Positions 1 through 8,161 of a stretch of 10,000 nucleotides of DNA are shown in pieces (the stretch's first letter is position 1; the number at the start of each line of letters is the position of its first letter). The notes beneath the pieces were generated by a model that saw only the letters and a list, made by a program, of their open reading frames with translations, searched no databases and was not told the origin of the DNA. This DNA comes from Neocallimastix lanati (nom. inval.) (Eukaryota; Neocallimastigomycota; Neocallimastigomycetes; Neocallimastigales; Neocallimastigaceae): assembly GCA_016946835.1 (NCBI GenBank), contig JACVTC010000015.1, positions 40,001-50,000 on the forward strand, read 5' to 3'. The position numbers and the translations under genes were made by a program.

Positions 1-70
1 ATGTAATGTATACATAAGAAAAATAATGAAAATCGAATAATCATAATATAATTATAATATTTTAACTTTA

Positions 71-341
71 TTATTATTTATTATTTATTATTTATTATTT
101 ATTATTTATTATCCAATTATTTATTATTTATTATTTATTATTTATTATTTATTATTTATTATTTATTATCCAATTATTTATTATTTATTATTTATTATTT
201 ATTATTTATTATTTATTATTTATTATTTATTATTTATTATTTATTATTTATTATTTATTATTTATTATTTATTATTTATTATTTATTATTTATTATTTAT
301 TATTTATTATTTATTATTTATTATTTATTATTTATTATTTA
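71..341. repeat. 7-bp TTATTTA tandem array
   Basis: About 38 head-to-tail copies of the heptamer TTATTTA form one of the longest uniform stretches in the window. Two near-identical interruptions with the text ATCCAATTATTTA occur near 111 and 168, 57 bp apart, so a larger block that includes the interruption was itself duplicated. The array ends in degenerate text around 341-360. No reading frame or promoter is visible. It is a satellite-like simple repeat that probably grew by replication slippage. Confidence 0.95.
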
Positions 342-685
342 ATTATTCAATTATTTATGATAATATTATTAAATCTTATAATTTTAATATAATATAATAA
401 TAATCATATTAAAAATTTAATTTAAAATTTTATTAATAATTAAAGTTTAGCTTAGAAGAAAAAAAGAAAATTTTTTTTTCTTATTAAATGAGGTGATTTT
501 TTTTTTTTAAAAAAAGAAACAATATTTTTATTAGCAATTAAAGTTTAACTTTTTGATTAATTATGTTTGGTACCCAATAAAATGAATGAATTTAATGAAG
601 ATAAAGAATATCAACAAGTTTTTAATTAAAAATAATTAAAATTAACAGATAATAAAAAAAAAAATTTATGTAAAAATGATACATC
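342..685. other. AT-rich spacer, no supported gene
   Basis: This stretch has homopolymer runs but no convincing gene. A 15-codon frame starts with ATG at 582 (MNEFNEDKEYQQVFN). After two stops the same frame continues with coding-like text (KLTDNKKKNLCKNDTS) up to the TA array. It is too short and broken to call a gene, but it could be a fossil exon. Confidence 0.4.
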
Positions 686-740
686 TATATATTATATTAT
701 ATATTATATTATATATTATATTATATATTATATATATTAT
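686..740. repeat. 12-bp TA-rich tandem repeat
   Basis: About four copies of the unit TATATTATATTA appear in tandem, ending in TATATATTATGG. Because TATA and ATAT steps are self-complementary, the tract could extrude as hairpins. No coding content is visible. Confidence 0.85.
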
Positions 741-1770
741 GGATAGATTAATGATTTATTGAAATAATTCATTTTTACTATTTTTTTTTTTTTGGTTGTT
801 TAAAAAAATAAAAAAAATAAAAAAAAAAAGTGAAATTCATATTACATATATAACATAGTTAAAATAAAAAATTTTATTATTTTTTTTAAATAAAGTAATA
901 TTTAAACAAAAAATAAAATTAATTATTCATGTGGAATTCATAATAATTAATAGGCTGTTTAAAAATATTAAAAATTATGCATAATAAAATATTTTAAAAT
1001 TAAAGTATTGATTTTATATTAAAAAGAAAAAAAAATTTTTTTTTTTAATATTACACACATGAAATAAATAAAATCAAATTTTATAGATCAAAAAAAAAAA
1101 ATAAAAAAAAAACATACAAAATACAAAATTTAAAAAAAAATCATATCAGAATAAAAAAAAATAATAAATATTAACATAATTTCTATAAATTATATTTATT
1201 ATTTATATTTATTATCATCTTTTATATTATTTTATTTTATATTATAATATTTTATTTTATTATTATTATTATTATTATTTTATTATTATTATTATTTTTA
1301 TTATAATTATTAATAATCATATATTATATTAACAATAAAAATTTAATTTAATTTTAATTAAATAAGCTATTGAGGGAAAAACAAAAAGAAAAATAATAAA
1401 AAAAAATATAAATTAAATAAAAAAAAAATTAACTTTATATAAAATAAAATATAAAAAAAAAATAATAATAATAAAAATATAAATATAAATAAATATAATT
1501 ATAATAAAATAAAATAAAATAAAATAAGAAGTTTAAAAATTAAAAAAGTATAATACATTAATTTTTTTTTTTATTTTATTCGTTCTTTATACCTTTTGTA
1601 CATATACATATAAAGCTTAAAAATAAAAAAAAAAAAAAAGTTTTAATAACTAATATTTATTCTATTAAAAAACAAAAATTTAATACTTTCTTTTTTTTTT
1701 TATTATATTTTTATATATTTAATTGTACATATTAACTTTATTATTTTAATAATCTAAAAAAAAAAAAAAA
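741..1770. other. Gene-free AT-rich spacer
   Basis: Roughly 1 kb of A/T runs with almost no G or C. It contains an ATT trinucleotide tract at about 1257-1310 and AAAAT/ATTTT pentanucleotide text around 1440-1530. No frame, RNA gene or splice-flanked exon could be supported on either strand. Confidence 0.6.
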
Positions 1771-1828
1771 ATTAATGATAATTAATAGTATTAAAAAAAA
1801 AAAAAAATTAATGATAATTAATAGTATT
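1771..1828. repeat. 22-bp direct duplication separated by poly-A
   Basis: The 22-base block beginning ATTAATGATAATTAATAG occurs at 1771-1792 and again, identical, at 1807-1828. The copies are separated only by A residues (36-bp period), and another A run follows. A shorter related piece (TTTTAATGATA) appears near 1853. The block itself contains the imperfect inverted pair ATTAAT / ATTAAT. It looks like a recent segment duplication mediated by the flanking A tracts. Confidence 0.85.
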
Positions 1829-2002
1829 AAAAAAAAAAAAAAAAAAAGAAAATTTTAATGATAAAAAAAATAAGAAATAAAAAAGATAAATTATTAAAAT
1901 TAAACTCTATAATACATTTTAAAAAATATATAAAAAAAAATTATAAAAAGTAGTCATTACAACTTTATTTTTTGTTTTCTGTTTTTACAATTATCATCAT
2001 GA

Positions 2003-2280
2003 TAAAGTAAAGATTGAATTGTCCATGTAAGTTTTTATATTAAAATAAATATTATTTATATCATATAGGTTAGGTTTAAAATAAATTAAAATTTAAATTT
2101 TAAAATTAAAATAAAATATTAAATAATAAAGTACAGATTGAATAAAATAAAATAAAATAAAATAAAATAAAATAAATAGTAGAAATATGAATATAAAGTA
2201 CAGATTGAATAAAATAAAATAAAATATAATATAATAAAATAAATAGTAGAGTATTAAATAATAAAGTACTGATTTAATTA
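2003..2280. repeat. About 67-bp repeat carrying AAAGTACAGATTGAAT
   Basis: The phrase AAAGTACAGATTGAAT recurs at about 2128 and 2195, with a diverged form (AAAGTACTGATTTAAT) at about 2263, giving spacings of 67 and 68 bp. Each copy is followed by AAAAT pentamers. The first two copies then carry AAATAGTAGA. A more diverged relative (AAAGTAAAGATTGAAT) lies at about 2004. The AAAAT stretch between copies varies in number, so the unit is a constant motif plus a slippage-prone spacer. The GC-containing core stands out in this AT-only background. Confidence 0.8.
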
Positions 2281-2306
2281 AATAAAATAAAATAAAATAA
2301 AATAAA

Positions 2307-2691
2307 TATGGAAATAATAAATAAAAATTAACTATATAAAAATAATATAAAATAAAATAAATATGGAAATAATAAATAAAAATTAACTATATAAAAATAA
2401 TATAAAATAAAATAAATATGGAAATAATAAATAAAAATTAACTATATAAAAATAATATAAAATAAAATAAATATGGAAATAATAAATAAAAATTAACTAT
2501 ATAAAAATAATATAAAATAAAATAAATATGGATATAATAAATAAATATTAACTATATAAAAATAAAATAAAATAAAATAAATTTGGATATAATAAATAAA
2601 TATTAACTATATAAAAATAAAATAAAATAAAATAAATTTGGATATAATAAATAAATATTAACTATATAAAAATAAAATAAAATAAAATAAA
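2307..2691. repeat. 55-bp minisatellite, 7 copies
   Basis: Seven tandem copies start at 2307, 2362, 2417, 2472, 2527, 2582 and 2637, each exactly 55 bp. Each unit has a (A/T)TGGA-containing head, a TTAACTATATAAAAATA middle and an AAAATAAAATAAA tail. The first four copies share one version (head ATGGAAATAATAAAT). The last three share another (head ATGGATATAATAAAT or TTGGATATAATAAAT, with a changed tail), copy 5 being the transition. The precise period and block structure of variants indicate recent expansion by unequal exchange. No frame runs through it. Confidence 0.93.
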
Positions 2692-3061
2692 TTAAGATTG
2701 TAACTTAATTACAACCTAAAGAGTTTGACCTCACAATGTCACAAAGGTACTTTAAAATAAAAGTTTTAGAATTAAATCAAAGTTTTTAGATATATTTAAA
2801 TAAATTAAATTAAAATAAAATAAATTAAAACAAGATAAATGAAATTAAAATAAAATTCAATAAAACAAAAAAATCTAGAATTAAATCTAGTTTTTTTTTT
2901 TTTTTTTTTTTTTTATTTATTTTATTTTATTTTGTTTTTTTAATATATTTCATATAAAGTTTTTGAATAATCCATAATTTAACTTTTTATATAATAATTA
3001 AAATTTAAAATTTATACTATTATATTCTTTTATTTTATAATGCTTTATAATAGTTTTTTAT

Positions 3062-3094
<33 letters not shown>

Positions 3095-3194
3095 TTTGAC
3101 CTTTATTTTAAAGAAACAAAAAAATATAAATTTTTTAATTACTTTATAGATTAAAAATAAAAAATATACTATAAAGTATATAACTGTTATACAA
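2692..3194. other. Upstream region of the esterase gene with two long T runs
   Basis: Bases 2692-2760 form a slightly GC-richer island (GAGTTTGACCTCACAATGTC) with no frame. Pure T runs of about 24 bases (2891-2914) and 29 bases (3064-3092) follow. A TATAAAG string at about 3170 lies 25 bases before the ATG at 3195. TATA-like strings are everywhere in this sequence, so I do not call it a promoter. Confidence 0.5.
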
Positions 3195-3341
3195 ATGAAG
3201 TCATCCACCTTTTTCGTATCTTTGGGTCTCTTAATTGAAGTCATTGGAGCATTTAAACAAGGAAAAGATTCTTCATTCTTTTATTCTAGTTCTGCCAATG
3301 CCTTTAACTATTCAAAAATAACTGATATTGTAATATTTTGG

Positions 3342-3470
3342 GTATGTTTTCCTAGATTATGATTATTTATATAATTTAATAATAATAATAAAAAGAAACA
3401 ATATATTAATTACCTAAAATGTAAGAAAAAATTTATTAATTGAATTTAAACAACACTAATTTTATTATAG
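3342..3470 (+). other. Intron 1 of the esterase gene
   Basis: Donor GTATGT and acceptor TTATAG, with a CACTAAT branch-like string about 15 bases before the acceptor. The intron is 129 bp, phase 0 as sequenced, and falls inside the catalytic GDS block. Splicing is required because the exon 1 frame otherwise stops within a few codons. Confidence 0.75.
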
Positions 3471-3527
3471 AGATTCGTATATAGTGATGTATCAACTAAT
3501 TATACTACTATGGATTATTCGGGTCAA

Positions 3528-3645
3528 GTAAGGAATTTAATAATCATATTAAATATATTAATTAAAAAATCTGTATAATTGAAGTATTAAATAGAGCAAT
3601 ATTATGTAATTATTTTTATTATTATACATTTAATTCATTATTTAG
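3528..3645 (+). other. Intron 2 of the esterase gene
   Basis: Donor GTAAGG and acceptor TTTAG, 118 bp, phase 0. It joins DYSGQ to NMALRKNRGLYL, which keeps the family-like text continuous. Confidence 0.72.
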
Positions 3646-3749
3646 AATATGGCTTTGCGTAAAAACCGGGGTTTATATTTAACTGAGGATATTCACTCTA
3701 TGAAATTATGGAGTTATGCTTACTCTGGTGCTGTTATTGATACTGAAGT

Positions 3750-3975
3750 GTAAGTATAATATTCATTTTTTAACGTTATATATAAATTTTATTATAAGTT
3801 TTTTTATTATATCCACCTTTTTTTTAATATATTCAATTTAATTTAATTTCAATATTATTGTTTATTCACATAAATAGGTATTTAAAATATTTTAATAAAT
3901 GTATTTTATTTTACTTTATTATTAATTTATATATCCATATTTAATTTAATTTTTTTTAATCATTATATAAAAAAG
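3750..3975 (+). other. Intron 3 of the esterase gene
   Basis: Donor GTAAGT and a poor acceptor (AAAAAAG, no pyrimidine tract), 226 bp. It joins IDTEV to INALTSEYSMTEQYELFF with the split Val codon restored, so the frame supports the junction. The weak acceptor may be a further sign of decay. Confidence 0.62.
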
Positions 3976-4539
3976 TATTAATGCACTTACTTCTGAATAT
4001 TCCATGACAGAACAATATGAACTTTTCTTCAATAATATGAGTGCTGGGAAACAATTTGAACATGAATGGAATGGTGATTCTACTCTTTTTGCTATTTGGT
4101 TTGGTATTAATGATTTAATTGATAAAACTATTAATGGAGAAAAAATCATAGTAGATACAATTAGTGAAGAAATAGATACAAAAGATATCATTTCCATGTT
4201 TAAAAATGGTTCAAGGCATGTATGATAATGGTGCAAGAAACTTTTTATTTTTCTATGTTCCAGCAATAGATAAAGCTCCTGTCAATAGTTTTTACACAAT
4301 TTTAAGAAGTCCAGAGGAAATTTGCCAAATTTAATACTAAACTTAAAAAGTTTTGTCGAAGATTTAAAAGATCGTTATTCCGACACCAATATTTTTATTT
4401 ATAATTCTTATGATGAATTTCGTTACATTTTTGAAAATCATTCAAATTATAATCTGACTGAAATTAATACTTTCAGTATGAATGAATGTAATACCCTTGA
4501 AAAATTTTTTTCCATACACATCTGGAATATTAACAGTTT

Positions 4540-4540
<1 letters not shown>

Positions 4541-4568
<28 letters not shown>
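4541..4568. repeat. 28-base poly-T inside the esterase gene
   Basis: A pure T run interrupts the last coding segment between KFF...NSF and LIDEIHFN, immediately before the Asp-x-x-His block. The frame before the run (stop TAA at 4568) differs from the frame after it. It is either an expanded homopolymer in a dead gene or the pyrimidine tract of a lost fourth intron ending AATAG at 4573. No suitable donor is visible upstream. Confidence 0.85.
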
Positions 4569-4572
<4 letters not shown>

Positions 4573-4840
4573 GATGAAATCCATTTCAATGCAATTTTCA
4601 TTTTTGATATAGAAGCTAACGTAATATTCGTTCTTTATTTTCAATACGTTTTCTTTGCTTATTGTACCTTGTATATCAACAAATTGGAAATAAAGAATAA
4701 TGAGAAGTATTATCAGAATATTTTTGAATTGCAAACATCTAGTAATCGTAAGAGTTGTTTTATTATTTATAATAAATTTATGTTAACTATGTCTAAAATC
4801 GTTTTTAATAACACTAATAAATAAGAATTAAAACAAATTT

Positions 4841-4998
4841 TTAATGGTCAGGACAAGGGCGCATCAGACCTATATATATAGTGGACATATCTAAATAAAA
4901 AAAAAAAAAAAATAAAAAATAAAAATAAAAATAAAAAATAAAAAAAGTTAAAAATAAAATATTTTATCACTTGGAATTAAATGTACCCTGACCAATAA
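4841..4998. mobile_element. Possible small TIR-bounded element (MITE-like)
   Basis: TTAATGGTCAGG at 4841-4852 is the inverse complement of CCTGACCAATAA at 4987-4998 with one mismatch, including a perfect 8-bp core TGGTCAGG / CCTGACCA. The ends are far richer in G+C than the surroundings. The left end continues into the only clearly GC-rich text nearby (ACAAGGGCGCATCAGACC). The middle holds the palindrome CTATATATATAG and A-rich filler. There is no coding capacity at 158 bp. It could be a non-autonomous transposon insertion just 3' of the esterase remnant, or simply a long hairpin. No target-site duplication longer than 2 bp could be assigned. Confidence 0.4.
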
Positions 4999-5376
4999 TT
5001 GTTTAATTGTTTATTAAAAATTTTTTTAATTAAAATATAGAAAACACCGAAAAAAAAAAAAATTATAAAAACATAGTTATTTTTATTTAAATTTTAAATT
5101 TTATTTTTTTTTCTCTAATTTTATAATTTTTATTTTTTACTATAAATATTTATTTTTATTTTATGTAATTTTTTTTTATTGCTATATATACAATTTTTTT
5201 TAATATCTATTTATCTATATATATATATTTTAATTATATTTTATTATTATTATAATTATTCATATGGAGAATAGATTGGGATATTATCTGAATATGTACA
5301 GAACTTAGAACATTGCAGAATCCTTCATTTTAACTATAATTATGATTATTAAATATATATAAATATCATTATTAGT
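4999..5376. other. AT-rich spacer with a small coding-like island
   Basis: The stretch is mostly A/T runs. Bases 5264-5352 are a GC-richer patch in which a 25-codon stop-free frame (5275-5352) reads ILSEYVQNLEHCRILHFNYN. A 14-codon ATG frame starts at 5264. The text has a leucine-rich flavour but is too short to assign. It could be a gene fossil. Confidence 0.35.
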
Positions 5377-5433
5377 ATTGTCATGATCATGAATTCAATA
5401 GTTAATTAATATCATGATATATATCATGACAAT
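5377..5433. repeat. Nested palindromes and 11-bp inverted repeat
   Basis: ATTGTCATGAT (5377-5387) pairs perfectly with ATCATGACAAT (5423-5433) across a 35-base loop. Two perfect palindromes are nested within it: TCATGATCATGA (5381-5392) and TCATGATATATATCATGA (5412-5429). The shared word TCATGA occurs four times. Further out, GAATTCAATA (5391-5400) and TTATTGAATC (about 5448-5457) are also partly complementary. It could be a cruciform-forming site, a binding site for a dimeric protein, or the end of a degraded foldback element. No transcript-related function can be inferred. Confidence 0.75.
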
Positions 5434-5930
5434 GTCTTGAATATCGTTATTGAATCATATAATTTTTAATTTTTATTAATTTTTTTTTTTTTTTTTTAGC
5501 TAAATTCATATAAATATAGTACCGTAATAAATTATAAAAATTGTAATATCAAACAGTTTATTAATTATTAAATAATAATATTAATTTATTTGTTCTATTT
5601 TACATATATATATTAATTAATTTGTTTTGTTTTATTTTTAAAGAAATATTTTTTTATAATTTTTTTTTTTTAAATTCATTTTTTTATTATTATCATTACA
5701 ATTATTTTTAAATTTTTTAATATTTTATTACTTCAATTTTTTTTTTTTAATTATTATTATTATTATTATTGCATTATAAATTAAAATAATTAATAAGAAA
5801 AATAATAAAAAAAGTTTTTTTATCAATTTTAATTTATAGAAATAAAATAGAATACCAAAAAAAAAAAAAAAAAAAAAAAGTTAATATATTATTTGAAACT
5901 TTAAATAGAGCAAATAGTTTTAAAATAAAT

Positions 5931-5961
<31 letters not shown>

Positions 5962-6598
5962 CACTATATTTTGTTTATTTTATTAGTTAATAATGTAAAT
6001 TAGATAATTGAGATTTTTTTAAAAAAAAAAAAAAAAAAAAAAACTTTTTTTTTTATATAATTTTTTTCATTATTTTAAGCTTTTTAAATTTAATAATAAA
6101 ATTATAATTTCTTTTTATACATATAAAATAGTTAATACAACATACATATTAAAAAATATATAATTATTTATAAAAAATATTATTAAAATTTATCTATTAA
6201 CTAATATGACACTTTATTGCTATTAATCCTAGCTAATAGCATTTAACTTAATAAGATTTTTTTAAAGAAAAAAAAGACATTTTTAATTTATTTATTTTTA
6301 TTAATATTTATTTTATTTTATTTTTACTTATTATGACGAATATTTTTTTTTTTTTTTTTTTTATAATTTATAAATTTTTACTTATAATTTTTATATTATT
6401 ATTATTATTATAAGTATTATTTTTTTAATTTTATTTTATTATATTATTATTATTACAATTATTATTTTTTTATTTTTATTTCATGATTATTTTATTTTTT
6501 TCTATTTTTATTTTATTATTATTTTATTTTATTCTAATCTTATTTCTATTTTTATTTTTATTTTTATTTTTTTTTTATTTCAAATAAAAATTTTAGTT
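5434..6598. other. Gene-free spacer with clustered long homopolymers
   Basis: No frame or RNA gene is visible. Pure runs include A23 at 5857-5879, T30 at 5932-5961 and T7 followed by A23 ending at 6043. Between 6400 and 6590 the + strand is almost entirely T and A with TTTTA units (downstream of the minus-strand ABC remnant, where it would form a 3' flank). A short patch at 6205-6245 (ACTTTATTGCTATTAATCCTAGCTAATAGC) is a little richer in C and G but not coding. Confidence 0.6.
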
Positions 6599-7484
6599 TC
6601 AATATTTTTGAAGGATTTGCTTCTTCTCAAAGTTAATAAAGATTTGTTCAAGTGAAGTTTGATTAAAAAATACAATCTATCATAAGACCATTCTTCTCGT
6701 ATTCATCTATTTTTTCTAAGAAAGAACCAATTTTTTTTAGTCATTTTAACTTCATACTAGTTTTTTTTATCTTTCATAATCGTTGGAATTAAATAAATTA
6801 CGTCCTTCAACCACTTGTGAATGGAATCGATTCGCATCTTCTGTTTGTAATTCTAAAATATAGCTTTCCCCATATTTCATTTTGAAGTGTTCTGGACTGC
6901 CAGTACAAGTTAGGCGACCATTCACTAAAATGGCTAAACGGTCACAGAGATGTTCAGCTTCTTCCATAAAGTGAATAGTCAGAATTAAGGCTGAATCATT
7001 CATTCTCTTCGTTTTGCTTAACAATATCCCAAATTAAACAACGAGTGGATGGATCCATACCAGCAGTTGGTTGGTCTAATAAAATTCGTTTAGGATAAGC
7101 ACAGGTAGCGATTAAAATAGAAAGTTTACCTTTAGTACCTCCACTTAGGTTACCAATACGTTTAATTTAATGTTTCTCCAAACCAGCGGCATTAATGTAT
7201 TGAGAAGTATAGACTTTTACATCTTTAGAATGGTAACCACGAATACTGAGAAAGAATTCAAGGTGTTCACGAAACGTTAACTCCTTCATGAAAATCTTTA
7301 ACCTCTATTTAACAAGGGTACTAATAACTTTAGAATTCGTTGGTTTGGAAATTGACTTTAGTTTTGGTAAACTATTTTCATTGGTTTGAATTAATCATCG
7401 TTCATCATTACTCTCATCTTTGTTAGTATCTTCATTAAACGTTATATCATCTTTCACTTTACAATTAAAGAAAGTTAACACTTC
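6599..7484 (-). pseudogene. ABC transporter subfamily A, C-terminal nucleotide-binding domain remnant
   Basis: ABCA transporters are large membrane proteins that move lipids using ATP. Only the last ATPase domain remains here. Read from 7484 down: a linker (LIQTNENSLPKLKSISKPTNSK), then KELTFREHLEFFLSIRGY, the ABC signature NLSGGTKGKLS (about 7119-7151), Walker B and D-loop RILLDQPTAGMDPSTR (about 7041-7088), the H-loop LTIHFMEEAEHLCDRLAI, NGRLTCTGSPEHFKMKYG, FLEKIDEYEKNGLM and the ABCA C-terminal NQTSLEQIFINFEKKQ. Damage is clear. Walker A to the Q-loop is absent (junction about 7290-7320). Stops occur at 7395-7397, 7305-7307 and 7167-7169. A CATT duplication at 6997-7004 shifts the frame. 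Extra bases lie in A/T runs at 6731-6738 and 6665-6670. The catalytic Glu after Walker B is Gln (7071-7073). No transmembrane half is seen upstream. The family call is strong; a functional protein is very unlikely. Confidence 0.88.
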
Positions 7485-8161
7485 TAAGTATTAAATAAAA
7501 ATATATTAAAATCAAAAAAAAAAAAAAAAAAAAAATTTACTAAAAATAATAACTAAAGAAATAAAAAAATAATATTAATAAATCTAAAATTACTTTTATT
7601 TCTTTTCAATTTTTCAATTTGCTTTAAAATATTTAATTAATTATAAATATTCTAATATTTTTTATTATTTTTATAATACCTATTGGTTTAAAATTTGAAA
7701 CTATAAAAATTATTAATATCATATACTATTTTTATAATGAATTTTAGTAAAAAAAAAAAAAAAAAAAACATATTAATAATTAATATTTAAAAAGGAAAAA
7801 GTTATTTTCTTACTACTTTTTTTTATTTATATTTAGCTTTTAATAATTTACTGTGAAACACAGATAGTTTATAAAACTTTAAAATTTAAAGTAGTTAATA
7901 AATATATTTATATATATTTTCCTAGAATAAAGTTTATTTATATTAATATTTAATTTTTATTTATTTTTATCTTAAAAAAAAAAAAAAAAATTTTTTTTTT
8001 TTTTTTTTTTTTTTTCTTCCTAGAACGTTATTAATTATTAATGTTTATTTTAATAATGTTGTGTAACATTGATAATTTTTTAAATATTAAAATTTAAAAG
8101 AGCGATATAGCAAAAGAAATAATACCTTAATTTTTTATAGTTTCATTTTTAATTATTACAG
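7485..8161. other. Gene-free AT-rich spacer
   Basis: This lies upstream of the ABC remnant, where its transmembrane half should be, yet no hydrophobic coding frame was recognised on the minus strand. It contains A22 at 7514-7535 and an A17 run directly followed by T25 (7974-8015). That tract is a perfect A:T hairpin of up to 17 bp. Nothing else can be supported. Confidence 0.6.

Larger units (their letters stand above)
3195..4824 (+). pseudogene. Secreted SGNH/GDSL-type esterase, four exons, disrupted
   Basis: This is a secreted SGNH-fold ester hydrolase, probably of the fungal acetyl-esterase type (CE16-like) that deacetylates plant polysaccharides; the substrate is inferred. Exons are 3195-3341, 3471-3527, 3646-3749 and 3976 to about 4824. 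The start ATG opens a signal peptide (MKSSTFFVSLGLLIEVIGA), although a Glu sits in its hydrophobic core. Recognisable blocks are VSTNYTTMDYSGQ, YLTEDIHSMKLWSYAYSGAVID, WFGINDL (block III, Gly and Asn of the oxyanion hole, 4103-4114), NGARNFLFFYVPAIDKAPVN, and IDEIHFN (block V Asp-x-x-His, about 4570). The nucleophile block GDS is missing: an extra T (3336-3339) and an extra TA (3478-3483) make the joint read FWRFVYSD instead of the FGDSYSD expected of the family. Further +1 A frameshifts lie at 4202-4206, 4318-4320 and 4345-4349, and a 28-base T run (4541-4568) sits just before block V. The tail after block V is unlike the family. It is either a pseudogene or a gene damaged by sequencing errors. 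Confidence 0.82.

Noticed and set aside
71-341. CRISPR array or telomere repeat
   Set aside because: There are no spacers between units. The heptamer is pure A/T without the G-run typical of telomeres, and the array is internal to flanking unique text.
582-720. Small gene starting MNEFNEDKEYQQVFN
   Set aside because: Stops after 15 codons, has two stops before the frame resumes, and ends in a TA repeat. It is too little to support.
3170-3176. TATAAAG as a TATA box for the esterase
   Set aside because: TATA-like strings occur by chance throughout this AT-rich sequence, so position alone is not evidence.
3035-3244. 69-codon minus-strand frame across the T29 run and the start of the esterase gene
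   Set aside because: Half of it is Lys/Ile/Phe text forced by the homopolymer, and it overlaps the signal-peptide exon antisense. It is a shadow frame.
3946-4266. 106-codon minus-strand frame opposite esterase exon 4
   Set aside because: Exon 4 on the + strand carries recognised family motifs (WFGINDL, EQYELFFNNMS). The antisense frame is a by-product.
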